This document shows positions 11,881 to 22,950 of a stretch of DNA of 64,000 bases, piece after piece. Both the position numbers and the translations under genes were made by a program. This stretch comes from Polyodon spathula (taxonomy: Eukaryota; Chordata; Actinopteri; Acipenseriformes; Polyodontidae). The DNA lies in the NCBI RefSeq assembly GCF_017654505.1, contig NC_054535.1, forward strand, positions 45,468,164 through 45,532,163, in the 5' to 3' direction. The notes beneath the pieces are model-generated. The model saw only the letters and a list, made by a program, of their open reading frames with translations. It was not told the origin of the DNA and searched no databases. The first letter of the stretch is position 1. Each line of letters starts with the position of its first letter.

Positions 11881-12559
11881 GTCCCAGCAGAGTCTCTCTC
11901 CTCAAGCATTGGGAGAATGAGATCTGTGGTCCAACAGCCTCCGCAGAGGTAATCCAGGACCTCTCCTGCTACAGTGACCAGGGAACTCTCCCGCACAACT
12001 GTGTCACCCTCCCCTTCCCCACCAGGCACAGGGGAGCTCCAGGTGGTGGCTAAGGCGATGACTGACCTAATAGGGGAGTTAGGTCAGGCATCAGGGAGGT
12101 CGCTGGTGGTGATGGTGGCCGCTTGCCGTCATTTGTGGCTGATGCAAGCCAAGGTCGTGCAGACAGAGAAAGTGGTGCTGCTGGATGCCCCCATTACACC
12201 GGGGCAGACTTTTGGGGTGACCATTGATGTGAGCCTTGAGAGATCGCCTCAAAGTTCTCGCGCCTTACGGCTTTCAGTCAGCACCCAAGGTGGAACAGCC
12301 TGCTGGGGTAAAAGGGTCTGAACACTGCCCTCCACCCCAGAGTAGGCAAGCAGGCAGAGGCAGAGGCAGGGCCAGCGGTAGGGGACCACTGCGGGCCAGG
12401 GGTAACCGGTTCTCCGGCTGGAGACCGAGGCCGGGGCCTTAGAAAGACCCGCCCCCTCCCAAGCCCAAGGCAGACCACCCCTGAGGGGCCCAGGCTGCCA
12501 ACAAACCACCCCACAACCGGACTGACCAAAGGCAACTACCCATGGCAAGGCTGCACCCA

Positions 12560-13720
12560 GGACTATGAGACATGGATACGCTCTACAATTCCGCATAGGT
12601 CCGCCACCCTTCAAGGGTGTGCTCCTCACCACTGTCGAACCAGTGAGGGCGATACTCCTCCAACAGGAGATCGCCAATCTTCGAAGGAAGAACGCTGTAT
12701 GCTTGGTAAGTCCAAGCGATGCCCTCAACGACTTTTACTCCAGGTAATTCCTGGTGCCCAAAAGGGACGGCGGCTTCAGACCAATTATGGACCTCAGGGT
12801 CCTCAACTTGTTCCTCAAATAGAGGAAGTTCAACATTTTGATAGCACAGCATATCCTACAGTCCGTCTAACCGGGCGACTGGTTCACATCGATCGACCTG
12901 CAAGACACCTATTTTCACGTCCCGATCCGTCCCACACAGAGAAAATGTTTGAGCTTCGCCTTTCAAGGGAACGCGTATGAATTCTGCGTGCTGCCATTTG
13001 GCCTCTCGCTGGTGCCTCCGCACATTTTCAAAGTGCATGAATGCAGCACTGGCTCCTTCGGATCCTAAACTATCTGGACGATTGTTTGGTTTGCGTGCAG
13101 TCAAAAGCATGTGTAGGGGCGCACACAAAATAGGTCATAGATCATGTGGAGAAGTTAGGGCTCTCAGTACATCAACAGAAGAGCAACTTCATACTGTCTC
13201 AGTCCACAGTGTTCCTGGGAATCAAACTTAACTCTGTGAGCATGCTTGCCTCACTGTCAGAAGACAGGATTCGGTCATTGGAGGACACGCTCTCCCTATT
13301 CAGAGAGGACACTCTCCTACAGGTCAAACTATATCAAAGGTTGTTGGGGCTGATGGCAGCCGCCTCGAGAATCCTTCCATTAGGACTGCTGAGAATGTGC
13401 CTGCTTGAAGCCTGGGTGAATACGCTCAAGGTGCACCTGGTCCGAGATCGGTACCGGCTGGTGCGAGTGTCCAAACAATGCCGGAAGACACTGGAGTGGT
13501 GGCTCCATCCCAGCAATCTGCGCCTCGGATCTCCCCTTGGATCCCCTCACAGAAGGAAAGTGATCACTACAGATGCCTCCAGTCTGGACTGGGGAGCGGT
13601 CTGGAATGGGAGAGGAATAAGAGGTCAGTGGAAGGGACATTGGAAGCTCCCGCTGCGCAAGGACCTCCTGAGCCAAGCGAAGGGGCTATTATGGCACCCG
13701 AACCCAGTCCAGCTCTAACT
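12560..13720 (+). pseudogene. DIRS reverse transcriptase and RNase H, frameshifted
   Basis: In successive frames one reads FLVPKRDGGFRPIMDLRVLN, then GDWFTSIDLQDTYFHVPI (first catalytic Asp), PFGLSLVPPHIF, and NYLDDCLVCVQSK (the YLDD catalytic box, near 13065-13105). The connection follows at 13146-13560, and RNase H begins with VITTDASSLDWGAVWNG at about 13558. Stops and frameshifts between the blocks show it is a pseudogene. The RT and RH domains are in the usual DIRS order. Confidence 0.85.
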
Positions 13721-13869
13721 CTGGGTCTGGCCATTGAACGGAGCCATCTATTCAGACGAGGTTTGCCAGATGCAGTAGTAGAAACATTACAGTCTGCTAA
13801 GGCTCCGAGCACTAGAGCCCAGTACTCATAAAATGGAAAGTTTTCCAAGACTAGTGCCTTGCTGAAGGT

Positions 13870-14520
13870 CACGATCTGGTGACTTGCCCGATTGAGACAA
13901 TATTAACCTTCTTACAACACCTGTTTGACGCAGGAAAATCAGCCTCCACTTTGAAGGCAACAATATCAGTGTGCCATGACAAAATTGACTCGTTGTCCCT
14001 TGAGGCACATTTCCTGGCAGTGCAATTTCTTAAAGGGGCTCGGAGGCTTCGACCTCCCATGAAAAGTATGGTTCCCAAGTGGGATCTAGAACTGGTACTG
14101 CGGGCCCTTATGGTTCTCCCATTTGAGCTCATGGCTTCAGCAGAACTGTGCCCTGTTTAATTAAAAGTGGCATTTTTAATAGCCATTACGTCTGCCAGAC
14201 GAGTAAGTGAGCTTCATGCGCTGCCCATTGATGACACATGTATGGCTCTCACTGGAAGTGACTCGCGGGTAACATTAAGAACAAATCCATCCTTTTTGCC
14301 AAAGGTGGTATCCTCATTCCATATTAACCAATCAGTGGTTTTGGAAACTTTCAGACCTCCCCCGCACGAGTCAGAGGCGATCCGTAGACAACACACGCTA
14401 TGCCCAGTTCGGGCTCGCACTGTTATTTGGATAGGACGGCGTCCTGGAGACAGTCCAACTAGCTGTTTGTCTGCTACGGGTCCCGCTCCAGAGGTCAGGC
14501 CCTATCGAAGCAACGTCTAG
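13870..14520 (+). pseudogene. DIRS tyrosine recombinase, interrupted
   Basis: The frame from 13879 gives a core-binding-like helix region (AGKSASTLKATISVCHDKID). After a TAA at about 14158 the same frame continues with LKVAFLIAITSARRVSELHA, where the Arg-Arg-Val-Ser-Glu-Leu motif carries the first catalytic Arg of tyrosine recombinases. The C-terminal part with the HxxR and Tyr motifs is scrambled between 14520 and 14720. Confidence 0.8.
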
Positions 14521-15002
14521 CGCACTGGGTGACAGATGCGATACGCTTGGCGTATGAACAGATGGACTTCCCGTTACCTGGGGACATTACAGCCCATTCT
14601 ACAAGCAGACAGGCAACTTCATGGGCTTTCCTTCATGGTGCCTTCTTAGATTAGTTATGCAATGCTGCTATATGGACACGTAGTCAGACATTTGTGCATT
14701 TTTACCACCTTGATGTGACAAACCGACTGCGATCCTCTCTGGGCTCTAGAGTTTTGAAGGCAGCATGCCCTTAGGCATCATGTGGGCTCTGTTGCTATCG
14801 CCGTGGGGCTGTACTGTCAGTAATCTAGAGCCACGACAGCTTTGGTACGGCTTTCCCATTCGGTAATGGTCATCATTCAAACTGAAAGGGAATGTTAGGT
14901 TATTACCATAACCCTGGTTCCCTGAAAAATAATGACAACCATTACCTTTTGAGGTCGTGTCCCCAGCTGACCTCTGTTTTCGAAAGAAAATGGCGATATG
15001 CT

Positions 15003-15176
15003 ACTGAGAGGACGTCCCTCTTCAACAGGAGATGGGAGGGACTTCCCCCTCACAACAGGGCCCTGATAGGGCAGCTTCTGTATTTGATCAGAGATTAACT
15101 GTCAGAGAGGCTCTTCCTATTCGGTAATGGTTGTCATTCTCTTTTCAGAGAACCAGGGTTATGGTAATAACCTAAC
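15003..15176 (+). repeat. Right inverted terminal repeat of the DIRS element
   Basis: Holds CAGGGCCCTGATAGGGCAG and CGGTAATGGTTGTCAT, the reverse complements of blocks in the left arm. It ends in AACCAGGGTTATGGTAATAA, which also faces 14890-14925. Confidence 0.85.
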
Positions 15177-16460
15177 CTTTTCTTCCATGCTTGTGGTGGA
15201 ACTCTCATTCATAAGAAATGGTTCCTCACAGCAGCACATTATTTCATCAAGTAAGTAACTTTTGTTTCTTCTTAACCCTCTCAATTCAGTGTGTAAAAAA
15301 ACCAAACAAAAAAAACACATCAAAAGGTCAACTTTCTTTATAAAAAACTGATACCAGTGTTTCTCCACAATGCAATACAAAGACCTTTCGAAAAAAAAAA
15401 AAAGTTTTGTTTAAAACGGGTTTAAATAATAAAAAAATACATTGAATAGAATTCCTGAATTCAGTGCCCGTGAGGTGTCAAGCACTAGCAGTCTGATGTG
15501 ACTCTGCAGCTATCAGCCTTGTTCTCCTTTTCTCCTGGACGCATTCCCTGGAGGGCACTGAAATGCTGGCAGTCTGAATATGGTCAAGAACACCTATATA
15601 GTGAGCCGACAGGTTGTTTACTCAGAAAAGTCCCTCAAACAGATTTTACAGCACATTAGAAGTGGTCTACATCAAATATGAAATGCTCAAATCTCTTAAG
15701 GACTTGCCTGCATTCAAAAATTGCCAATATCATAAAAGCAATGCCTCGACTTATTGGAGAATTAAGAGACCAGGGTGCCAGGCTTAAGTGACGAAGGGCA
15801 TAATATATCATTTTTTGTTCTAATAACTGCATACAAAATAAAATTCTTATCAGTGGATTTAGAGTAATAAGGAATGGGAGCCTTGGCCCGTGTACCTCAG
15901 CAGCTACAGGATAATGGCTTTTTACTCATAGACATGCCTGAAGCTCCCTCTGCTGTTGCAAAACCAAGTGACATGATAAAACAAATGCTGTAGCTAGCCT
16001 AGAATTGAGAGTAATAAAAATGCTAAATAATACAACACTGATTGTTTAAAACTAAGAAGTCTTTCCCTATATTTTGAAAACTTTGTATAGATGTCATCAG
16101 AGTCGTTCTAGTTACATGGCCGTAGAATCATACACAAATGAAATAGCCATTTGTCAGATCTGCCATCTTGTCAAATGTAGTTGAAATGTACTTGCAACAG
16201 GGAAATGCAGATTTCATATATTAGACTACACATATCAGGGATTCCATTTGTGTAAAAAAAAAATCTGAAGTTCAAATGTATTTGTCCACTACCCTCCAAC
16301 TAGGGACATAGGACAAAACACAGATATACTGTCAGCAGAGCATTTTTGCCCTGAATATCTTACTCTCACTGAATAGATCAAAACTTGCAGTTCTACTATA
16401 CCACAGATATTTTAGGAATATATACTTAATTTTAAGTTGTTGTTCTACCTGTTGTTTCAG
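15177..16460. other. Intron-like sequence
   Basis: No transposon or exon recognised. A pyrimidine-rich acceptor (GTTGTTTCAG) closes it at 16460. Confidence 0.35.
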
Positions 16461-16784
16461 GTAACTCACAAGCTCCAAAAGTTGCAGTGCCTCAGTCAAG
16501 TTGCCCTCCCAGTTATTTCCTATGAGACATGCAAAAGGATTGACTACTGGTGGTTCCAGATGAAAACATCCACAATAGGTGGTATTAAACTGTTTGCTTT
16601 TTCACAGGGAGACTCTGGAGGGCCCCTTGTTTGCCAGTCCACAATCAATAACTATATATGGGAGGTTCGTGACATTACCAGCTTCAGTCCCATTGGCTGC
16701 TATGCTGTGGTCAAGAAGCCCAGTGTCTTCACTCGCTCCTCTGCAAACATCCCCTGGATAAGTTATCAAAAAGAACATCTATGA
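16461..16784 (+). pseudogene. Ovochymase-like exons: C-terminal part of a trypsin domain, two exons fused
   Basis: 16461-16580 reads LQCLSQVALPVISYETCK and DYWWFQMKTSTI, the stretch before the CAG loop of S1 proteases. 16608-16784 reads GDSGGPLVCQ with the catalytic Ser, then WEVRDITSF, PSVFTR and IPWI. Only 27 bp (about 16581-16607, ending TTTGCTTTTTCACAG) separate them. That short piece looks like the 3' end of an intron with its acceptor. The segment with the CAG...CQ loop and nearly all of the intron are gone. The fused frame happens to stay open and ends in TGA at 16782-16784. The usual GITSFG is DITSFS. Confidence 0.72.
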
Positions 16785-17664
16785 CTTAAACAGTATGTGC
16801 TTCCTGGATGTACTACTATTTTTTGGCTTGTTCATAAACATGAAGATAAAGGGACATGAAAATCTAACTGGTCTTTATTCAATTTACCTACATATTGAAC
16901 ATAGAGCTGAATAATACTGTTTAGATTATATATAGCCCTCAACAATGGTTATGAAAACCACCAATTCTTAACAGTCCCTACAAGTCCCTTTATTTTAATT
17001 TTGAAAGGGTGTAAAACTATTTGAATTGCATTGATAGTGGTAATGTTCTTCTTACAATGCTGATATTTTCTATATTATATGTGGAAGTCATAAGTACCAA
17101 ATTGGAGCATTTTGTTTAAATGTATTTAAGTAAATACTTATGGCACTATATAATCAGTAGTTGAAACATGCTCTGCACTACTTGCTTGAGCATGAATTGA
17201 AAAAAAAAAAAAACAATAGTTTTGGCTAGGACTGAAGAATGTGTTCAGTAAGCATTAATTTAATTATCCAACATCCTCTTGTTAAAGCTCCTGGTATTAC
17301 CGTAACCTATTTTTAAATGTAATTTCAGACATAGATAATCATGGTAGTTACTCCTTCCCAGAAAGAATAAATGGAGTAAGAACCAAGATTCTAGGCAGGA
17401 TCGAACATTATGGGAAATCTAGGATATTGTCTCAACTATTCCAAAAAGCTAAACGCCTTTTTACTTCTGTTACATTCAGTAAAAAAATAAAAATAATATT
17501 TTCCTATTCTCCTTGCTGAAAAAGCAAACCTTAGTACAGTAAATGAAGATGTATCTTTGACTCAGGAGTGAAATGTAGGAAATGGTTGGAATTATGTAGC
17601 ACTTATATTGCATTTTTAATATTTCTTCCATGTTTTTAATTGATTAGATACTTTTTTCTCGAAG

Positions 17665-17834
17665 CCTCTGGCTGTGGTGGTGTAAAGGAGCTATTGGGCA
17701 CAAGAGGAACCTTTTCCAGCATGTGATATCCTCTCATCTACAGGAAGAACGTCATCTGTGTGTGGAATTTGAGAGCCCCAGCAGGGAAAGTTGTCCACCT
17801 GCATTTTCAGAGCTGCTCTCTGGAAAACGACCAA
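17665..17834 (+). pseudogene. Ovochymase-like exon: start of a CUB domain with in-frame stop
   Basis: The frame from 17664 reads SGCGGVKELLGTRGTFSSM, then TGA at 17724-17726, then continues in the same frame with YPLIYRKNVICVWNLRAP, KVVHLHFQ and SLENDQ. This is a textbook CUB opening (CGG...G...S..YP..Y.....C.W.L.AP.G..v.l.F). A TGA where Arg is often found (CGA to TGA) breaks it. The exon ends at a possible GT at 17835. A second stop (TAA) lies just beyond. Confidence 0.75.
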
Positions 17835-18489
17835 GTCACTCTATCATATTAAATAAGCAATATAGGTTCAGGGTATTTTATAACTTTCGATACAAGCAGT
17901 TATACAGCTGTTTTACACACAGCAGAGTTTAGAGTGGTTTTAGACTGGCCCAGTCCCCTGTTTGGAGTTGGCTAGAGCCTGCAGTCATTAACAAGAGTAG
18001 GGATTTGCACATAGCAAGCAAAACTACAGGTTCACTTCTAAATTAGGAACATAAACATATGGCACTGCGTGGGTTGAAGTATTTTGTTGTTTTATTTTCT
18101 GCCAAGAGCATTAACATGTTAGCAATTTTTTGGAACTTCCTGCAGCATATACTGATAATTGAAAGTATACATAAAAATAGTTTTAACTACAAAACATAAT
18201 ACATCAACAGATTTCTGAAATTGTATTATCAAACTTTGAGTATCATTTTCCTATAAATAAATATTTGCTGATAAACGTAACCACCTCCTGTTACATAATG
18301 ATCTTTAATGGTAATGCATTGGCACTACTGAATGTAAATGATGTTGTATTACAAGTTTGTAACATCAGTGTTTTCTGAAGCAGATCCATGATGATCTGGA
18401 AACATTCATTTTTAGCAAATAAGATATATCGCCATCCACTGTCATTTTGGTACATTGACCTAAAGAAGAGACACACTATCTTTTTGCAG

Positions 18490-18709
18490 GTATTAATGAC
18501 TGTGGAGGTCTTTTTACCAGTTAACAAGGATAGTTTGTGTCACCACGCTGGCCAAATGGCACCTATCCCCCACAGAAACTCTGTACATGATATGTTACAG
18601 TGGGACCTAGCAAGGCAATTCACATTTTTTCAAGATGTAAACCTGTTTGGTAGCTGTGTGGACTCTGTGGATCTGTATGATGGAGAACATGCGAATGCTA
18701 CCAAATTAG
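18490..18709 (+). pseudogene. Ovochymase-like exon: CUB domain with several stops and a frameshift
   Basis: After TTTTTGCAG the frame reads INDCGGLFTS, stop, QG, stop, FVSPRWPNGTYPPQKLCT, stop (TGA in place of the expected Trp), YVTVGPSKAIHIF. The domain then continues in another frame with DVNLFGSCVDSVDLYDGE. The whole CUB pattern is recognisable, but it has three stops and one frameshift. It ends at a GTTAAG donor (18710). This is the clearest proof that the copy is not functional. Confidence 0.75.
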
Positions 18710-19334
18710 GTTAAGTGTTCATTTTATTCTGAAATCTCCAAATGTGGATTTAGGTCATGTTTAATTAATTTAATCATTTTTATCTTGGGGTCCCAACAGA
18801 CTGTAATCAAGCAATAATTATAGATAAGTGTGAATCACAATTAAGCAGTAACTACAGTTAAAAGATAACTACAGAGTGCATTAAGTGCACAAGGATATAA
18901 CAAGCTTTCAAAAGAGGCTATTGTTTCCAATTAACTAGATGCATCCTCTCATTATAGCTACCGGTACTATATGGCACGTGGTCTTTATTTGCTTCAGGTC
19001 CTGTATTAGAGTCAACAGTGTCCTGTGTATCACATGAATACACATTTGGAATCCTAATCCAAGTCAATGACAAATACATCCCTCTTGTCATGTAATGGGT
19101 GTTATATTCACAATGCATTTCTATTTGTAGTTCTGACTGCATGTTTTAATAAAGTGAAATCCCAGGGGGAGAAACCTTTAGTCAAGCAAAAGGTCTGTCA
19201 TTACAACATCTGTTTAAGAAACAAGCACATAACCTATAGTGATTTTCACTGGAAAATTATCATCAATCAACACCTTTTTATTCCCTTTAAGGTCCTTTTT
19301 TCGACTGTAGCATGTTTGCTGCTGCCCTGTCTAG

Positions 19335-19467
19335 CTAAATCAGACCCCACTGCCGATTGTGCCTTATGAAACCTATAGCAAACCTATGTATTGGTGGAAC
19401 CAGGTTAGACCCCCTCATGGTCTGTGCAGGGTTTGAGACCTCCGATGAACTCAAGTCTGCCTGTCAG
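19335..19467 (+). pseudogene. Ovochymase-like exon: trypsin-domain segment before the catalytic Ser exon
   Basis: After CCCTGTCTAG one frame reads LNQTPLPIVPYETYSKPMYW and WNQVRP. One base later (in a CCCCC run near 19411-19415) the frame becomes LMVCAGFETSDELKSACQ, ending exactly at a GTAATT donor (19468). This is the LP.v....C....YW....P.m.CAG....  ACQ segment of S1 proteases. The expected Cys in YETC is Tyr. A following GDSGGP exon was not found downstream. It is not the missing loop of the 16.46 kb domain, because it duplicates the YW segment. It therefore represents a second protease domain. Confidence 0.68.
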
Positions 19468-19861
19468 GTAATTCATCCATACTGTGAAACTCTGAGTTCG
19501 AATAAAGCTATAACAAAGTAACAGGCATGGCCAGGGATAGAAATACTGTTAGATTTCTAATAGCTTTTACCATTCCAGGTTTTACTATGCATCAGAACAG
19601 CAACATGCATGTATATACTGTTGGTAACAAGGTCAGGATTGTCAAAGTAAGCTCTTAATAAATAACTTGAAACACACATACAATATTGTGCCTAAAATAT
19701 ATATAATACATGTAGAAGTTGATAAAGACTTCACATTGAATGTTTCATCTAAGATTTTACTAAGTAAGTCTTTTAGTATTTAAAAAAATATCTTAATAAA
19801 ACCAAGAATGCCTCAAATCAGTTTTTTTCTTCCCTGTAATGTTAGCCCAAAAATAAATACA

Positions 19862-19892
<31 letters not shown>

Positions 19893-21642
19893 CCATCAAA
19901 TCTGACATATCATAAATAAAAAAATATTAACCTTTTTTTTTTTTTTTTTTTGCTTCTCAGACAGTTACAGATAAATAAGCACAAATAAACATCCATTTTG
20001 GTGTGAAATCACACAGTGTGGCTTAAACAGTGTGTCTGCTAGTAAAAATAGGTATCCATATATGAAGCCACATGAATTATGTTTATGTCTGAAAAGAGCA
20101 AAATACGGATGACTAAACCAAAACCGTTTTAGACTTCTCACTTTTCATTTTACAGACAAAAAACCCTCAGTTTTTACCAGTGTCTGCCTTTATAGCCTGG
20201 ACTGAAGACAACACTAGGAAATTCAGTCATGAAAAGAACAGCTGTTATGATGTAACTTTCCTTGTGCTTTAAATTAATGAATATGTCAAATGTTTTTTGA
20301 CTGCATGAGGATCTAGATATCATATTAAATATCAATAAAACATCATGAAGAATTGCTGTGAAATGTTCCTGTGAGTTCCCTACTTGGTGTGGGCATTGTA
20401 TTTTCATTGCTGTTTTATGTGGCATTAGGAAATATTATGCTAAAAGCTGAATTCATTTTCACATACAATATAAATAAAAAATGATATAGGGACCAAACCT
20501 GATGCTTTTCTTCGAAGAGCATGTTTTCTTTTTTTTTTTTTTTTGTTTATTTCTGTAAATGAACATACATGGATGGAAAAAAAAAGGTTTGTTGCAGGAC
20601 AGAATGTTGTTTAATTTATCAATACAAGTTTTCAGAACTTCTGTATAAACTTTTTGTATTATTTCCATTAAACAATTTTCAATAACGAATCATTGCTATT
20701 CTAATCTGGCAGTAAACGGGTCTAAGGATTTCTCCATCAGTGTAGGCTAAACCTCTATGTATGTAGAAGATGATAATGTGGATTTTTATGGTCACTGCCA
20801 TGTCAATAAACCATAAACAAACCAGACAAAATGAACATGGGCACAGATTAGAGACAGAACATGGATGACCGTGGCTTTACACGGCATCTTTAAATGTCGG
20901 TTCATTGACAGGAGCAAGGGCTGCGTGGAGGAAGAACCTCAGGAATTGAGAATGGAAGTGCTTTTGTATCTTAGGGATGAGTACAGAGTTTCCCGACTCA
21001 TGGAGATCTGATGCAGGTGAGACCAAACCGATAATTCCCCTAAGGGGAACCTAGAGCTGAGAATGGGAAAATGAAATTGATAGATTTAGCTGGGAGTCCC
21101 CTGGTTCACAAAGAACCTTCCTGGCAGAGGACAACGCCAGTGCAGCTGGGCTTCTAAGATTGGGAAGTGAGCTCAATTAATCTCAGAGGGAGTCTGTTTC
21201 AGAGATGGAGACTGGCGGCGCTAGGCATAAGTAGACTAAGCAATTGCTCAGGGCCCCAAGCAGTTCAAGGGGCCCCGATGTAGGGGAATGTTTTTTTTTT
21301 TTTTTTTTTTAAACCAGAACTGACATATTTTTATTACTGATTTAAAAAGTAGGCTATGTATTTATTTCGATGAAAACAATCCTGAAATGCAAATTTAGTA
21401 AGAATGAGATGGACGTCTAAGCTGGCAGTGTGCAGAAACTTAATTTTAAACCCTCGCCAAAGACAAGTTTATTTGTGAAAAAATAAGGTGTTTATGAGTT
21501 CACAAGAGGAAATAAAGTTAACTGATACACAAATTTAACTGAGTTTTTAAAGTATTTACAATTAAATATAATGTCTTCTCATAAAACTGTTAGTGATTAC
21601 ATTGATAAACAGTCTTGTTTTTATTGTAGTTCAGAACATACT
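19468..21642. other. Non-coding sequence with simple repeats
   Basis: Holds an (AAAT)n tract at 19852-19892 and long T-runs at 19935, 20529 and 21293. A short piece of a dispersed repeat lies at about 21205-21285 (GCGCTAGGCATAAGTAGAC...GGGGCCCC). No exon is seen. Confidence 0.4.
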
Positions 21643-22042
21643 TGTTTCAGGGCAAAAGCCCTGCCAGTGTAAATTTCTGTGTGTTTTGTTATTTTTGTAT
21701 TTAAGTTTGGCAGGGATAGCGTTAATTCCATCCCTGCCAAAACACTGTGCAAAATGTGGCTGGAGCGTAATTGATTAATTGAGGATCAATTAAGCCCAGC
21801 CACATGCTATATAAAGGGAGCTAGAGCCTTTGTTTGGGGGTGAGATTTGGAAGGGTATATACTGTGTTTCTGGGACTGTGAGTGAAGAATAATGCCCAGC
21901 CTGACAGTAAAAAGTATTTTTGTTTTGTATAAACCTTTTGTTTTCTTTGTTGTTAAATAAAATATGCATAGCACTTTTAAACTGCAGTCTGGGTCTGCCT
22001 CCTGACATTCACCAGCCTGGACTGAGATATTATCCTTTCACA
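21643..22042 (+). mobile_element. Solo LTR, same family as 8692-9074
   Basis: Begins TGTTTCAGGGC and ends ATCCTTTCACA. It shares CAGGGAT...GTTAATT and CAGCCACATGCTATA (TATA-like) with the LTR at 8692, and it has AAATAAAATATG as a polyadenylation-like region. Flanking duplications are not clear, so this is an older insertion or the ends are slightly off. Confidence 0.72.
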
Positions 22043-22299
22043 GTACGTAGTTATTAATCCATGTTGTAGTATTGGTACATGAGAGAAAGCAATTTCTGTC
22101 AATTTCCTTCCACAAAATCAACCCTGTTTTTTAAATTTCAAAAAAACAACAACGTACTCTGTGTATCGGAGGTTCTGCACCTGGGTGACCAGACTTTCTA
22201 AGGTGCACACCAAGCGGTTTAATGACACATTACTAAATTAAATCTTTGGGTTTTTGTTAATAAGTTTTACACATCAGTTTTAGTGGCTGTTAATTATAC

Positions 22300-22950
22300 A
22301 TGCAAAGTGATTTGCGGCTGCAAAACACCCCTATTTTGGCCAAAATTGGCGTTTTGCACACGCAAACCTTGTTTAGCGGCCGCTAAAAATATGACATATG
22401 TAAAGAATGGTTTTCACCTGGCTTTCTGTATCTACTATTAAATTAGCATTTTGCCATCATTAATCCATTTAAATGATATTGAAAAGTATTCAAATGCAGA
22501 AAAGGGCATGGATTGGGTGGAGATCTGGAATACTAAGTGGGCGGAAACATTATGGTGAGATTTAAGCATGTTGCCTTGCACTTGGGTAATTGCCGACCCT
22601 CCGAAAACTTTGCACCTCCTCTTACAAGGTGCAAGCCATTGTAGAAGTGAGTAATTAAGAGCTGTTTAAAAGCACACACCTTCAGAGACCTGTCATTGGC
22701 CTCAGGATGGCTGCTGTGGTATACTTCATGATGAGGTGAAGCTTGACTCTTGTTGACAGGCAAGAAAACCTTTGGAAGAGAAGGGCAAGACAGAGAACAC
22801 CCTGCATATTCAAACCCAGGGTCACTTTGTTTGGGATTTGGTGGTTAGGTGTTATCGTCTCACTCTGGAGGACATCCTAGACCTAATTGCTGAATTTCAT
22901 CTTTTCATCACCTGGTTGACTGTCATCCTGTAACACCAACAGTACTGCAT
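22300..22950 (+). mobile_element. PIF/Harbinger-type transposase fragment (HARBI1-like N-terminus)
   Basis: From about 22758 the sequence encodes a basic stretch RQENLWKRRARQR and FKPRVTLFG. After a frameshift it reads DLVVRCYRLTLEDILDLIAE. The pattern 'l..RYRl..e.il.li.el' at the start of Harbinger transposases fits well. The upstream non-coding part has repeated CGCAAA / GCGGCCGCTAA words near 22310-22390. The catalytic DDE region is missing or unrecognisable after 22950. Confidence 0.6.

Larger units (their letters stand above)
10680..15176 (+). mobile_element. DIRS-type tyrosine-recombinase retrotransposon, full-length but inactivated
   Basis: The order is: left inverted repeat, Gag-like region, reverse transcriptase with YLDD, RNase H (TTDASSLDWGAVW), tyrosine recombinase (SARRVSELHAL), right inverted repeat. 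DIRS elements copy through RT but integrate with a tyrosine recombinase, and they leave no target-site duplication. The arms at 10700-10832 and about 15003-15145 are inverted copies of about 130-140 bp. A further internal complementary piece lies at 14845-14925, facing 15146-15176. Frames are broken repeatedly, so the copy is dead. It is higher in GC than its surroundings. It sits in an intron of the ovochymase-like gene. Confidence 0.9.

Noticed and set aside
12249..12728. 159-codon minus-strand frame
   Set aside because: It is antisense to the Gag/RT region of the DIRS element and is open because that region is GC-rich.
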